From Atopobium sp. BS2 (GTDB lineage: Bacteria > Actinomycetota > Coriobacteriia > Coriobacteriales > Atopobiaceae), in contig NZ_JDFG01000040.1 in the NCBI RefSeq assembly GCF_000565075.1, positions 18,320-82,319 on the forward strand: a stretch of 64,000 nucleotides of DNA. Reading direction: 5' to 3'. The stretch's first letter is position 1. The number at the start of each line of letters is the position of its first letter. Below, in pieces: positions 9,127 to 19,386 of this stretch. The notes beneath the pieces were generated by a model. That model made no database searches. It saw only the letters and a program-made list of their open reading frames with translations, and was not told the origin of the DNA. A program made the position numbers and the translations under genes.

Positions 9127-9140
9127 AGAACAAGTGTTTC
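9127..9140 (+). promoter_or_regulatory. LexA (SOS) box upstream of uvrB
   Basis: AGAACAAGTGTTTC matches the Gram-positive/actinobacterial LexA consensus CGAACRNRYGTTYC at all positions but the first. It lies 49 bp before the uvrB ATG. It is 26 bp after a TTGAAA (9096) and 18 bp before a TATACT (9158-9163), so it would block initiation. SOS control of uvrB is established in many bacteria; the box here is read from sequence. Confidence 0.7.
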
Positions 9141-9188
9141 AGTTTTGAGAAGTGGGGTATACTACTTTCACAAGAAAAGGAGAATCTC

Positions 9189-11429
9189 ATGAATGCATCT
9201 CATGCTGAAGATCAACATAAAGAATATATAGGTGCTGAACTGCGCCGATTTGGTCGTGAAGCAGGAGAAGAGAAGCTTCAGGTAGTATCTCCTTTTGAAC
9301 CCGCAGGTGATCAGCCACAGGCAATAGAAAAGCTTGCCCAAGGAATTGAAGACGGGCTTAGGTACCAGACGCTCTTAGGTGTTACGGGTTCGGGTAAGAC
9401 CTTCTCTATGGCTAAAACTATCGAGAAGCTCAACCGCCCCACGCTTATTATGGAGCCCAATAAAACACTGGCTGCCCAGGTTGCCTCAGAGATGAAGGAG
9501 CTCTTTCCTAACAACGCAGTTGTGTACTTTGTCTCGTACTATGACTACTACCAGCCAGAAGCATATGTTCCGCAATCAGATACGTACATAGAAAAAGATG
9601 CTTCTATTAATGAAGAGGTAGAGAAGCTCCGTCACCAGGCAACTTCGTCACTTTTGTCTAGGCGTGATGTCATTGTTGTGGCATCTGTATCGTGTATTTA
9701 CGGTATTGGTAGCCCTCAAGATTATGCAGGTCTTGCTCCTAATGTAGATAAATCCGTTCCTCTTGAGCGTGATGATTTTATTAAAGATCTTATTGATGTT
9801 CAGTACGATAGAAATGATTATGACCTGCAGCGCGGTATGTTTAGGGTGCGTGGAGACGTTGTTGATGTATTCCCACCGTATGCAGAAAACCCGCTGCGTA
9901 TTGAGTTCTTTGGGGATGAAGTAGAAAGCATCTCAGAGGTTAGCAATGTAACGGGAGAAGTACTGAGAGAGTTTGATGCTATTCCCATTTGGCCTGCATC
10001 TCACTATGTTACTGAGCGTCCAAAGATTACCCACGCCCTTACAACCATTTCTGAAGAGATGGAAGCTCGTGTTAAAGAGCTTAAAGAAAACGATAAATTA
10101 CTTGAAGCTCAGCGTCTTGCTCAGAGAACAAACTATGACTTAGAGATGCTTGAGACTATGGGTTATTGCAATGGTATTGAGAACTATTCGCGCCATTTGG
10201 ATGGTCGTGCTCCAGGTGAGCCTCCCTATACGCTCATTGATTATTTCCCTAAAGATATGATTTGCATTATCGATGAGTCTCACGTTACGGTTCCTCAAAT
10301 TAGAGGTATGTATGAGGGTGATAGATCTCGTAAGGTTACGCTGGTAGATCACGGATTTAGACTTCCTTCTGCACTTGATAACAGGCCGCTCAGATTTGAT
10401 GAGTTTGAAGGACGCATTCCACAGTTCATTTACGTTTCCGCAACTCCTGGAGATTATGAAGAGACGGTTGCTCAGCAACAGGTGCAGCAAATCATTCGTC
10501 CAACTGGCCTCCTCGATCCAAAGATTGATGTCAGACCAGTAAGAGGTCAGATTGATGATCTAATTTCAGAGGTCAAAGAGAGAGTGGCAAAAAAAGAGCG
10601 CGTTCTTGTTACCACGCTTACTAAACGAATGGCAGAAGATCTTACAGATCACCTGTTAGACGAGGGTATCAAAGTCAACTACATGCACTCAGATACAGCT
10701 ACACTTGACCGTGTAGAAATCATTAGAGATTTGCGTCAGGGAAAAATTGACGTGCTTGTTGGAATCAACCTTTTGCGAGAAGGACTTGATATTCCAGAGG
10801 TTTCTCTCGTAGCTATTCTTGATGCTGATAAAGAGGGTTTCTTAAGAAACAGAAGGTCTCTTATTCAGACTATGGGTAGAGCCGCAAGAAACGCTTCCGG
10901 CCAGGTCATTATGTACGCTGATAAAATCACTGATTCTATGCGCATTGCCATAGATGAGACAAAAAGGCGTCGAGAAATTCAGGAAGCGTTTAACAAAGAG
11001 CACGGTATTGTGCCTAAAACCGTTAAGAAATCTATTACAGATATTGCAGGTTTTATTGCCGAGGCATCAGAGAACATTGATAAACGCAAGCGCAAAAATG
11101 GAGAGTTCTACACCGCCTCAGATGATGAAGATTCGCTTGAAGAGCAGCAAGAATCAATTCTTGAAATGCCTGCAGAGTTGCTTGCTGAAGAGCTACAAAA
11201 TCTTCCTCGCACAGAGGTTGAAGCAATGCTTTCTGGAATGGAAGCAGAGATGGCAGAAGCTTCTGCGTCTATGGATTATGAGCATGCAGCAGAACTCAGA
11301 GATCAGATTGTTGCCATTAGAAGTCAGCTCGAAGGCACTACCTCAGATGATGTTATCAAGAGGCTTAAAACTGGTGCTAGAAAAGGCAGCGCTCACGCAA
11401 CTCGCAGACGCTATAGAGGCAAACATTAG
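9189..11429 (+). CDS. uvrB: Excinuclease ABC subunit B
   Basis: At 746 residues this is slightly longer than typical UvrB (about 670-700), with an extended N-terminus and C-terminal linker. It is the damage-verifying helicase of nucleotide excision repair, loaded by UvrA and nicked alongside UvrC. Visible motifs are the P-loop [10 protein letters not shown] (about residues 64-73), the beta-hairpin [12 protein letters not shown] that clamps DNA, DESH as the Walker B box, GRAARN (motif VI), and a C-terminal UVR helix ([14 protein letters not shown]) that contacts UvrC. The ATG follows AAAGGAG. Its 3' end overlaps the convergent gene at 11426 by 4 bp. Confidence 0.97.
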   Translation: MNASHAEDQHKEYIGAELRRFGREAGEEKLQVVSPFEPAGDQPQAIEKLAQGIEDGLRYQTLLGVTGSGKTFSMAKTIEKLNRPTLIMEPNKTLAAQVASEMKELFPNNAVVYFVSYYDYYQPEAYVPQSDTYIEKDASINEEVEKLRHQATSSLLSRRDVIVVASVSCIYGIGSPQDYAGLAPNVDKSVPLERDDFIKDLIDVQYDRNDYDLQRGMFRVRGDVVDVFPPYAENPLRIEFFGDEVESISEVSNVTGEVLREFDAIPIWPASHYVTERPKITHALTTISEEMEARVKELKENDKLLEAQRLAQRTNYDLEMLETMGYCNGIENYSRHLDGRAPGEPPYTLIDYFPKDMICIIDESHVTVPQIRGMYEGDRSRKVTLVDHGFRLPSALDNRPLRFDEFEGRIPQFIYVSATPGDYEETVAQQQVQQIIRPTGLLDPKIDVRPVRGQIDDLISEVKERVAKKERVLVTTLTKRMAEDLTDHLLDEGIKVNYMHSDTATLDRVEIIRDLRQGKIDVLVGINLLREGLDIPEVSLVAILDADKEGFLRNRRSLIQTMGRAARNASGQVIMYADKITDSMRIAIDETKRRREIQEAFNKEHGIVPKTVKKSITDIAGFIAEASENIDKRKRKNGEFYTASDDEDSLEEQQESILEMPAELLAEELQNLPRTEVEAMLSGMEAEMAEASASMDYEHAAELRDQIVAIRSQLEGTTSDDVIKRLKTGARKGSAHATRRRYRGKH

Positions 11430-13096
11430 GCGTTGTTGTAGTGCTCTACTACAAGCTCGGCCATCCTAATGCCATCAGCTGCGGCGCTCATAATGCCACC
11501 GGCGTAGCCGGCACCTTCACCTACAGGCCACACACCAGGTGTGTTAATACTTTGTCCTGTTTCATCGCGGGTAATTCTTACAGGAGAGCTTGATCTTGTT
11601 TCAACACCCGTAAGAACTGCATCGGGATGAGCAAAGCCATGAAGCTTTTTGTCCATAATTGGAAGGGCTTCTCGCAAGGTTTGTAGGATGTAGGGAGGCA
11701 GACAGTTTTCAAGTGAGGTCCAGGTAACACCACGCGGATACGTTGGTTTTACCGAACGCGGTCCAGTAGAAGCTTTCTTGTTTAGGAAGTCACCAACCAG
11801 CTGAGCAGGAGCAACATAAGAGCCGCCGCCTGCTTTAAAGGCCGCCTGCTCGCAAGAGCGTTGCAGCTCAATGCCAGCAAGTACGTCGTCCCCTGGTAGA
11901 TCTTCTGGATAGACGTTAGCTAACAGGCCGGAGTTGGCATTTTTGCCCGCACGGTCAGACAGGCTCATGCCGTTTGTGACTACGCCGTCCTTCTCGCTAG
12001 CTGCAGATACAACATAGCCACCAGGACACATGCAGAATGAGAAAGCACTCCTACCAGAGGGAAGATGAACAGAAAGCTTGTAGGGGGCCGCTCCAAGTAC
12101 GGGATTGGTTGCTTCGGGACCGTACAACGATTTATTGATTTGAGACTGAAGATGCTCAATTCGCACACCCATAGCAAAGGTTTTTCTCTCCATAGAAATA
12201 CCTTTGTCTTTGAGCATGACATACGTGTCTCTACTTGAGTGACCAGTCGCAAGAATCATTGTGCGAGTCTTTATGGTTTCAGCTTGAGTTGAGCCGTCTG
12301 GATTGGTCTTCTCAATCTGAATTGCAGAAAGGGAGCCATCTGAGGCTCGCTCTAGGGAGGCGAGTTTTGTTCTAAATGCAACGGTTCCACCCGCCTCTTC
12401 AATCATTGTGACAATGTTGGTCACAACAGCGGGAAGAACATCACTTCCTACATGGGGTTTTGCATCCCACAAAATGTTTTTCTGTGCACCTGCTTTTACA
12501 AAAGTCTCAAGAATAAAGCGGTGAGAAGCACTTTTGGTACCCGTGTTGAGCTTGCCGTCAGAGAATGTACCAGCACCACCAAGACCAAATTGGATATTGC
12601 TCTCAATATCTAGCTGACCCGTTTGGTTATGATGCTCTACCGCTGCAGTTCTTCGTACTGCATCATCTCCGCGCTCGATAAGCAGGGGATTAAGACCAGC
12701 CTTGGCAAGCGTCAGCGCACAGAACAAGCCTGCACATCCTGCTCCTACAACAACGGGACGATTCTCTGAGGGAGCAGGTTGCTTCGCTTTGGGAAGTGTA
12801 AAAGCATTTGCCTCAGCAAGCTTGATATGCTTTGCCGCAGGTTTGCCTTGAATCTTGTTAAGGAGTTTTTGTTCCGCTGCGGACCCACCTTTAAGGTGTA
12901 CGTGGTAGGTAAGGATAAGAACAATATCATTTCTTTTACGCGCATCAATTGAGCGTTTATGCAGCTCATATGAGGTAACCTCATCCGCAGAGACTCGGAG
13001 AGCGTGAAGCAGCGCATCAAACCCCGCCTTTGATTCTTTAGCAGGATGCTTACGAAGAGGAGCAACATGAACTTTAATGTTTGATACTTCCAGCAT
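11426..13096 (-). CDS. FAD-dependent oxidoreductase (COG2509-like dehydrogenase)
   Basis: The 556-residue flavoprotein has an N-terminal region of about 110 residues and then an FAD-binding GAGCAG motif (118-123), with a [11 protein letters not shown] segment around residue 185 typical of the uncharacterised FAD-dependent dehydrogenase family. A C-terminal ITRDETGQS...[15 protein letters not shown] flavin-contact region completes the fold. The reaction is unknown. It starts 1 bp after the next minus-strand flavoprotein ends, so the two are co-transcribed behind an Mrp-type ATPase. Its tail overlaps uvrB with no room for a terminator. Confidence 0.82.
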   Translation of the reverse strand: MLEVSNIKVHVAPLRKHPAKESKAGFDALLHALRVSADEVTSYELHKRSIDARKRNDIVLILTYHVHLKGGSAAEQKLLNKIQGKPAAKHIKLAEANAFTLPKAKQPAPSENRPVVVGAGCAGLFCALTLAKAGLNPLLIERGDDAVRRTAAVEHHNQTGQLDIESNIQFGLGGAGTFSDGKLNTGTKSASHRFILETFVKAGAQKNILWDAKPHVGSDVLPAVVTNIVTMIEEAGGTVAFRTKLASLERASDGSLSAIQIEKTNPDGSTQAETIKTRTMILATGHSSRDTYVMLKDKGISMERKTFAMGVRIEHLQSQINKSLYGPEATNPVLGAAPYKLSVHLPSGRSAFSFCMCPGGYVVSAASEKDGVVTNGMSLSDRAGKNANSGLLANVYPEDLPGDDVLAGIELQRSCEQAAFKAGGGSYVAPAQLVGDFLNKKASTGPRSVKPTYPRGVTWTSLENCLPPYILQTLREALPIMDKKLHGFAHPDAVLTGVETRSSSPVRITRDETGQSINTPGVWPVGEGAGYAGGIMSAAADGIRMAELVVEHYNNA

Positions 13097-13097
13097 G

Positions 13098-14351
13098 TTA
13101 GTTGTCCTCTTTCAGAGATTCGCAATTCTGACCAGCGCTTTTTGCGGCAGCCAGACCGGCAACCATACCGCTCTTCCACGCCCACGAGAGGTTAAATCCT
13201 CCACATTGAGCATCAATGTCAAGAGCTTCTCCAGCGATAAACAGACCTGGAATGCTGCGCGCCTCAAGTGTGTCTGTACTCACCTGTTCAACGGAAATAC
13301 CGCCAACACAGACCTGTGGGACAACTTTGGCGGATGTACCTGTTACGGTAAATGCTATTTTGTGAGCCTTGGTAATAGTACTCTCTACTGAGTCATGAGC
13401 ACCTAGATAAGCGGCGATTTGTGGGTCTAGAAGACCGTCGGTGGTGTGAGCTTCTACAGCTGCTGAAACCTCTTCTTCTGTAAGCTGGGGGAGAAGGTCA
13501 ATCTCAAGCACATCACCTGGAAGAGCGGTGCGGGACAAGTTAAAAATCATGATGCCCGAGAGTCCAAATGGTCTAAAGAGCAGCTCGCCCGGTTCCTGTT
13601 TAAGGACATTGCCATCTCTCAAAAGAACTGCATGCGCACGGACACGTTTGCCATCCAGGCTTGCAGGAGGCTCAGGGGTGCAGGTGAGCGCGCAGAGCCC
13701 AGGTCGCAGTGAAGTGGTCTGCAAGTTAAGGCTCTCTGCAAGATTTGTGGTTGCGAGTCCGCCAGTGGCTAGAACTACCGATGATGCATGGACCTTGTGG
13801 GTTTTCTCGCCACTAAAGCATTCTTGAAAGGCAACGGTGAAGCCATTGTGCTGCGGATTTACCGATGTGACTTCTCGTCCCAGGGCAAATTGGACACCAG
13901 CTTTTTGGGCTCGCTTGAGTAGCAATGATTGGATGGAGCTTGCTTGCCTGGTAAGAGGGTACATTCTGCCTTCGTCTTCTGTAGCCCAAGCAAGACCGCT
14001 GGACCTAAAGAAAGTTAGGATGTCCGCAAGAAACGTGTCCTTGTCTTTGCAGACAGCCTGAACAAACTCTGGATGAGAGAAATTCTCAAAGCTCAAATCT
14101 GCATTGGTAAAGTTACAGCGACCGCCGCCTGTTGCAAGGATGGTTCTGCCGCTCTCCAGTGCTTTTTCAAAGACAACAACGCGCTTATTGGCACCAAGAG
14201 CCTCGGCAGCAGTGATGGCAGCGCAGAGTCCTGCCGCGCCGCCACCTAAAATTGCTACATCAATGTTGTCTGGCACCATGAACGCCTGAGCTTGCTTAAT
14301 ACGCTGAGCCTGTGCTGCTTGTCGTTCTTTAATGCGCGTTGTTTGAGCCAT
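13098..14351 (-). CDS. NAD(P)/FAD-dependent oxidoreductase, HI0933/BaiN-like
   Basis: The 417-residue protein belongs to the HI0933/YhiN flavoprotein family, which includes BaiN of bile-acid metabolism. It shows the dinucleotide motif LGGGAAG (35-41), the hallmark GGGRCNFTNA (about 75-84) and a C-terminal VCVGGISVEQV...GLFIAGEALDIDAQCGG signature. About 30 residues of charged, Gln-rich helix precede the FAD fold. The biological substrate is not established for most of the family, and bile-acid activity should not be assumed. It is the middle gene of a three-gene minus-strand group. Confidence 0.85.
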   Translation of the reverse strand: MAQTTRIKERQAAQAQRIKQAQAFMVPDNIDVAILGGGAAGLCAAITAAEALGANKRVVVFEKALESGRTILATGGGRCNFTNADLSFENFSHPEFVQAVCKDKDTFLADILTFFRSSGLAWATEDEGRMYPLTRQASSIQSLLLKRAQKAGVQFALGREVTSVNPQHNGFTVAFQECFSGEKTHKVHASSVVLATGGLATTNLAESLNLQTTSLRPGLCALTCTPEPPASLDGKRVRAHAVLLRDGNVLKQEPGELLFRPFGLSGIMIFNLSRTALPGDVLEIDLLPQLTEEEVSAAVEAHTTDGLLDPQIAAYLGAHDSVESTITKAHKIAFTVTGTSAKVVPQVCVGGISVEQVSTDTLEARSIPGLFIAGEALDIDAQCGGFNLSWAWKSGMVAGLAAAKSAGQNCESLKEDN

Positions 14352-14396
14352 AGTAAGAATTACCTTTTGTATTGTGTAAGCACCAGCTTCTAGGAC

Positions 14397-15245
14397 TTAC
14401 AGGTCAAGAACGCTCTGTGTTGCGTCAGGAACAAGACCTTGAGGAAGCTCGGTGCTAAAGGTTCCTTTATCGGCGATCTGCGCAAAGGTTGCATCCATAG
14501 GAAGCTGTCCCAAAGGCTTGAGGTTAAATGCTGCTGCGGTCTCGGCAAGCTTTGATGGACCGTAAGGTTCAATGCGCTCATCGCAGTGAGGACAGGTGAT
14601 ATATGCCATGTTCTCAATCAAACCAAGTACAGGTACATGCATCATTTCTGCCATGCGCACTGCCTTGCCCACAACCATCTGAACAAGATCTTGTGGAGAA
14701 GAAACAATTACAACGCCCTCAACAGGAAGGGACTGGAATACAGTCAGAGCAACATCGCCCGTTCCTGGAGGCATGTCGATGAGTAGGTAATCAAGGTCAC
14801 CCCAGTTGCACTGGCTGTAGAACTGTTGGATAGCACCAGCAACAACAGGGCCCCTCCAGAGAACAGGATCGGTCTCGTTTTGAAGCACCAGGTTAGCGCT
14901 CATAATCTTGATACCATTTGCATCCTCGATAGGAATAAGCTGCTCTTCAACGCCGTAAGAGCGCTCATCAGAGATGCCAAACATACGAGGAATTGAAGGT
15001 CCGGTAATATCGCCGTCAAGAATACCAACGCGCTTACCTGCGCGAGCAAGGTTAGTTGCAAGGATGCCAGTGACAAAAGACTTGCCAACGCCACCCTTAC
15101 CAGAAACAATGCCAATAACGTGCTTCACGCTTGAGTGCTGATTAAGTTCAAAGCCCGCTGGTGGCTGTGGCTCTTTCTTTTTGCCGTGAAGTGCAGCGTC
15201 AATCTCTTTGCGAAGCGCCTCACGATCAATATCTACGTCTGCCAT
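14397..15245 (-). CDS. Mrp/NBP35-type Fe-S carrier ATPase
   Basis: This 282-residue P-loop ATPase belongs to the Mrp/ApbC/NBP35 family that carries [4Fe-4S] clusters to apo-proteins in the cytoplasm. The deviant Walker A SGKGGVGKS (49-56), Walker B-like LLIDMPPGTGD (about 154-164) and the metal-binding CPHC (C218, C221) are intact. It lacks the N-terminal DUF59 domain found in some homologues. It leads a minus-strand group with two flavoproteins and is divergent from the YhcH-like gene. A CxxC-bridged dimer is the expected active form. Confidence 0.9.
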   Translation of the reverse strand: MADVDIDREALRKEIDAALHGKKKEPQPPAGFELNQHSSVKHVIGIVSGKGGVGKSFVTGILATNLARAGKRVGILDGDITGPSIPRMFGISDERSYGVEEQLIPIEDANGIKIMSANLVLQNETDPVLWRGPVVAGAIQQFYSQCNWGDLDYLLIDMPPGTGDVALTVFQSLPVEGVVIVSSPQDLVQMVVGKAVRMAEMMHVPVLGLIENMAYITCPHCDERIEPYGPSKLAETAAAFNLKPLGQLPMDATFAQIADKGTFSTELPQGLVPDATQSVLDL

Positions 15246-15363
15246 GTCTCTCCTTATGTAGCAGTTGTATGCAGTAACTACTTAATTCTACCCATAGAAC
15301 TTTATGGCAAACGAGATAGCTATAATCTTTTCGGCGCACTTTAGCTGAACGTAGGAGGTTCAC

Positions 15364-15825
15364 ATGATTTTCTCGTCAATTAAAAACTTATCTGAGAATG
15401 ACTTTGGTCAGAAATATATGGCCTGTGCTGCGAAGTTTCTAGCAACCCACAATCTGGATGAGCTGCCTTTGGGCAAAACAGAAATTGATGGAGATAACGT
15501 TTTTGTGAACGTCATGGAGTTTGAGCCAGCACTGCCTGGCGAGAAGGACTATGAGGCTCATAAGATTTACGCTGATATTCATGTGGTTATTTCTGGCACC
15601 GAAAGCATCGCTGTTACCCCTCTTGAGCAGTGTGTTCTTAAGGGTGACTTTAATTTTGATGCTGATTTTGGTGCTTATACCAATCCTGGGGAAGAGACAT
15701 GGGTTACCTTGCACGCTGGTGATTTTCTAGTGACACCTCCATCTGATGCTCACAAACCAGGCTGTACGCTGGAGAAATCTGGCTCAAAGCTCAAAAAAGC
15801 CGTGATGAAGGTTCGCATTAAATAG
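15364..15825 (+). CDS. YhcH/YjgK/YiaL family protein (NanQ-like sugar anomerase candidate)
   Basis: This 153-residue single-domain beta-barrel protein has an excellent ribosome site (GGAGG) before its ATG. Conserved family features are KIYADIHVVISGTESI (about 61-76) and the metal-site-like FLVTPPSDAHKPG (about 123-135). E. coli YhcH (NanQ) is an N-acetylneuraminate anomerase, and other members sit in sugar-acid operons. Here it stands alone, 10 kb from the sialate locus at 25.7-36.2 kb, which makes a NanQ role plausible but unproven. A perfect -10 (TATAAT, 15321-15326) lies upstream. Confidence 0.8.
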   Translation: MIFSSIKNLSENDFGQKYMACAAKFLATHNLDELPLGKTEIDGDNVFVNVMEFEPALPGEKDYEAHKIYADIHVVISGTESIAVTPLEQCVLKGDFNFDADFGAYTNPGEETWVTLHAGDFLVTPPSDAHKPGCTLEKSGSKLKKAVMKVRIK

Positions 15826-15872
15826 GGAAGCGCGCTTGCCGTGTTTTGGCGACACTATCTTGGGTATACTAG

Positions 15873-15913
15873 AACATCAGTACGCACAAATTGTATCGGT
15901 GTGTACTGATGTT
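15873..15913 (+). terminator. Hairpin with T-rich tail between yhcH-like gene and uvrA
   Basis: Arms AACATCAGTACGCAC and GTGTGTACTGATGTT (one G-U pair) flank an 11-nt loop and run into TGTTTTCT. It lies 47 bp after the yhcH-like stop and 67 bp before uvrA. It is either the terminator of the former or a leader/attenuator of the latter. Confidence 0.65.
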
Positions 15914-15980
15914 GTTTTCTATTGTTTGGCAGTTGGCGCGTAAAAGAAATGCGCATGTCAAACTGGTTATGTGAGGAACT

Positions 15981-18875
15981 ATGGCTTCAAGCAAAATTGC
16001 TATCCGTGGTGCACGAGAGCACAACCTGCAAGACATTGATATTGATATCCCTCGTGATCAGCTGGTAGTTATTACGGGACTTTCTGGTTCGGGCAAGTCG
16101 AGCCTTGCCTTCGACACCATTTACGCAGAGGGACAGCGCCGCTACGTTGAGTCCTTGTCCAGCTATGCCCGTCAGTTCTTGGGACAGATGGATAAGCCAG
16201 ATCTTGACTCTATTGACGGTCTTTCTCCAGCGGTGTCCATCGATCAGAAGACAACTTCTAGAAATCCTCGCTCTACCGTAGGTACCGTTACAGAAATCTA
16301 CGACTATCTGCGCCTTTTATATGCTCGCATGGGCACTCCTCACTGCCCTGAGTGTGGTCGCGTTATTGAGCGCCAGACAACAGATCAGGTTGCCGATAAA
16401 ATCCTCGAGGCTGGTCAGGGACGTAGAGCTTATGTCCTGGCTCCTGTTGTTTTGGGTCGCAAGGGCGAGTACGTCAAGCTCTTTGAAGACTTGCGCAAAG
16501 AAGGATTTTCTCGCGTTCGTGTTGACGGTGTTGTGCGTGAGCTTGATGAAGAAATCACGCTGGGAAAGACCCTCAAACACGATATTGAGGTGGTTGTAGA
16601 CCGTATTGTCATTCGTCCTGATTCTTTGGGCCGCATTGTTGAGGGTGTTGAGCAGGCAACCAAGCTTGCCCAGGGCAAGGTAGGCATATTGCTCCTGGCC
16701 GATAAATCCAATCCAGAGACTACGCCAGAAGAGCTCTTGCAGTATTCGCTGGCGCTTGCTTGTCCTATTCACGGTCACTCTATGGATGACCTGCAGCCTC
16801 GCGATTTCTCCTTCAACGCTCCTTACGGCGCCTGCCCTGACTGTGATGGTCTAGGAACTCGTAAAATTATTGATGCTGCAGCACTCATTGCTGATCCAAA
16901 ACTGTCCGTATCAGAGGGCGTTTTTGGAAGCCTCTTTGGCCACTCCAATTACTATCCGCAGATTCTGTCTGCAGTCTGCAAACATTTTGACGTGTCTGAT
17001 ACAACACCTTGGAACAAGCTGCCTAAGAAGGTGCAAGATGCCCTTCTCGGTGGCCTTGGTTCAACTAAGATTCGCGTTGACTACAAAACGCGAGACGGCC
17101 GCAATACACACTGGTTTACCACGTTCTCTGGTGTCAGAAAGATTCTTTTTGACAAGTATCAAGAGACCACGTCAGAGAATATGAAGACGCATCTTGAGAA
17201 GTACATTCGTGAGATGCCCTGTACAACTTGTCACGGAGCTCGCTTAAAGCCAGAAATTCTCTCCGTTACGGTTGGCGAGAAAAACATCTGGGAGATCTGT
17301 GAACTTTCCTGTAAAGAGTCGCTCCAGTTCTTCAAGCAGCTGACTATTACTGACCGTCAGAAGGTTATTGCAGGTCCTATTGTCAAAGAGATTGTGGCAA
17401 GGCTACAGTTCTTGGTTAACGTTGGCTTGGATTACCTCACGCTTTCTCGCGCAGCAGCATCGCTTTCTGGTGGAGAGGCCCAGCGTATTCGCTTGGCAAC
17501 TCAGATTGGCGCTGGTCTCATGGGCGTCCTTTACATTTTGGACGAGCCTTCCATTGGTCTGCATCAAAGAGACAACAACCGCCTCATTGAGACCCTCAAG
17601 CAGCTCAGAGACCGCGGTAATACCGTACTTGTGGTCGAGCACGATGAAGATACCATTCGTGCAGCTGACTACGTTATTGACATGGGTCCCGGCGCCGGTG
17701 AGCTTGGTGGTCACGTTGTTGCTGCTGGCACTCCAGAAGAGATTGTTGAAAACCCTGATTCCATCACAGGTGCGTATCTCACGGGAAAGAAGCAGATTAG
17801 GCTACCAGAGGCTCGTCGTAAGCCTGGTCGTGGAAAAATCAAGATTACAGGAGCTAGCGCTAACAACCTTAAGAACGTTTCCGCCGCTATCGAGCTGGGC
17901 ACATTGACAGTAGTCACAGGTGTTTCTGGCTCTGGTAAGTCTTCTTTGGTTACCGATACCCTTGCTCCCGCGCTTACCAATGCAGTTCAGCATTCAAAGC
18001 GCGTGGTGGGAGAGTATAAAAAGCTTGAAGGCGTAGATCTTATCGATAAGGTCATTGATATTGACCAGAGTCCTATTGGAAGAACACCTCGTTCTAACCC
18101 AGCAACCTATATTGGCCTTTGGGACGACCTGCGCGCATTGTACGCTTCAGTCCCAGAGTCCCGCGCACGCGGCTACTCGGCTGGTCGTTTCTCGTTTAAC
18201 GTCCAGGGAGGCCGCTGCGAGGCTTGTAAGGGCGACGGCCAGATCAAGATTGAGATGAACTTCCTGCCTGACGTCTATGTTCCTTGTGAGGTCTGCCACG
18301 GCAAGCGTTATAACCGTGAGACGCTCGAGATTCTCTATCACGGCAAGTCTGTCTCTGACGTCCTTGACATGACGGTTCATGAGGCACTAGCGTTTTTTGC
18401 AAACATTCCTCGCATTAAGAACAAGCTGCAGACTCTCCACGATGTTGGTCTTGGTTACATTCACCTTGGTCAACCAGCAACCACACTTTCTGGTGGCGAG
18501 GCACAGCGCGTCAAACTTGCAAAAGAGCTTCACCGTCAGCAGACTGGTAAAACTCTTTATATTCTGGACGAGCCAACAACTGGCCTTCATTTTGAGGATG
18601 TCAGGCAGCTTATTGTTGTTCTTGAGCGTCTTGTTGATGCAGGTAACACCGTTCTTGTTATTGAGCACAACCTGGATGTCATTAAGATGGCTGACCGTAT
18701 TGTTGACATGGGTCCAGAGGGTGGCGATGGTGGTGGAACCGTAGTTGTTTCCGGTACGCCAGAAAAGGTTGCGGCAACGCCAGAAAGTCATACCGGCAAG
18801 TTCCTTAAAGAAATTCTTGACCGCGATAACGCACGCCTAGCTGCAGAGAAAAAAGCTCAGAAGAAGCGCGCATAA
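15981..18875 (+). CDS. uvrA: Excinuclease ABC subunit A
   Basis: The 964-residue DNA-damage sensor of nucleotide excision repair has two ABC ATPase halves: Walker A GLSGSGKSSL near residue 31 and GVSGSGKSSL near residue 650, each with LSGGEAQR. Zinc modules are visible at CPECG, CPDCDGLG and CEACKGDG...CEVCHGKRY. Length is normal. It is the first gene of the operon uvrA-ybaK-murJ-uvrC. Unlike uvrB it has no clear LexA box upstream; AGAACATCAGTACGC at 15871 is only a half-match. Confidence 0.97.
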   Translation: MASSKIAIRGAREHNLQDIDIDIPRDQLVVITGLSGSGKSSLAFDTIYAEGQRRYVESLSSYARQFLGQMDKPDLDSIDGLSPAVSIDQKTTSRNPRSTVGTVTEIYDYLRLLYARMGTPHCPECGRVIERQTTDQVADKILEAGQGRRAYVLAPVVLGRKGEYVKLFEDLRKEGFSRVRVDGVVRELDEEITLGKTLKHDIEVVVDRIVIRPDSLGRIVEGVEQATKLAQGKVGILLLADKSNPETTPEELLQYSLALACPIHGHSMDDLQPRDFSFNAPYGACPDCDGLGTRKIIDAAALIADPKLSVSEGVFGSLFGHSNYYPQILSAVCKHFDVSDTTPWNKLPKKVQDALLGGLGSTKIRVDYKTRDGRNTHWFTTFSGVRKILFDKYQETTSENMKTHLEKYIREMPCTTCHGARLKPEILSVTVGEKNIWEICELSCKESLQFFKQLTITDRQKVIAGPIVKEIVARLQFLVNVGLDYLTLSRAAASLSGGEAQRIRLATQIGAGLMGVLYILDEPSIGLHQRDNNRLIETLKQLRDRGNTVLVVEHDEDTIRAADYVIDMGPGAGELGGHVVAAGTPEEIVENPDSITGAYLTGKKQIRLPEARRKPGRGKIKITGASANNLKNVSAAIELGTLTVVTGVSGSGKSSLVTDTLAPALTNAVQHSKRVVGEYKKLEGVDLIDKVIDIDQSPIGRTPRSNPATYIGLWDDLRALYASVPESRARGYSAGRFSFNVQGGRCEACKGDGQIKIEMNFLPDVYVPCEVCHGKRYNRETLEILYHGKSVSDVLDMTVHEALAFFANIPRIKNKLQTLHDVGLGYIHLGQPATTLSGGEAQRVKLAKELHRQQTGKTLYILDEPTTGLHFEDVRQLIVVLERLVDAGNTVLVIEHNLDVIKMADRIVDMGPEGGDGGGTVVVSGTPEKVAATPESHTGKFLKEILDRDNARLAAEKKAQKKRA

Positions 18876-18876
18876 C

Positions 18877-19386
18877 ATGGCGAGAAAAACGGCAAAGGTT
18901 CAAAAGACAAATGCCATGAGGGAGCTTGATGCTGCCGGCATTGCTTACGAGTTCCAATCTTACGAGGTAGACGAAGACGTTCCTTCTGGTGAGTTGGGAA
19001 CTCATATTGCTGAGATGCTTGGAGAAGATCCAGACGCTGCGTTCAAAACGCTTGTCTGCGTGTCTTCAAGCGGAGAGCATGTGGTGTGTTGTATTCCTGT
19101 AGATCAAGAGCTTGATCTTAAGAAAGCAGCAGCCGCGTCCGGTCAAAAGAACCTTTCCCTGCTGCCTGTTAAAGAGCTTGAGGGCTTAACGGGCTATGTT
19201 CGTGGCGGCTGCACTCCCGTTGGTATGAAAAAGCAGTTTCCCACTATAATTGACGAGACTGCTCAGCTTTTTGAGCTCATTCATATCTCTGGTGGAAAAC
19301 GTGGACTTAGTTTGACGCTTTCTCCAGAAGATCTAGCTTCATTTGTATCGGCTACGTTTGCAGATATTGTTCGCGAGGTGCACTAG
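18877..19386 (+). CDS. ybaK: Cys-tRNA(Pro)/Cys-tRNA(Cys) deacylase, YbaK/EbsC
   Basis: The 169-residue cytoplasmic editing enzyme hydrolyses misacylated Cys-tRNA(Pro). Family features are TNAMRELDAAGIAYEF at the N-terminus, the catalytic Lys region AAFKTLVC (about residue 50), KKAAAASG and the GYVRGGCTPVG loop (about 107-117). Its ATG lies 1 bp after the uvrA stop and its stop codon overlaps the murJ GTG (TAGTG), so it is strictly coupled to both neighbours. The start of the gene contains the over-represented word GGCGAGAAA in a different codon frame from other copies. Confidence 0.9.
   Translation: MARKTAKVQKTNAMRELDAAGIAYEFQSYEVDEDVPSGELGTHIAEMLGEDPDAAFKTLVCVSSSGEHVVCCIPVDQELDLKKAAAASGQKNLSLLPVKELEGLTGYVRGGCTPVGMKKQFPTIIDETAQLFELIHISGGKRGLSLTLSPEDLASFVSATFADIVREVH

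Noticed and set aside
15871..15886. LexA box upstream of uvrA (AGAACATCAGTACGC)
   Set aside because: Only the GAAC half fits; the second half lacks GTTY and is better explained as a hairpin arm.
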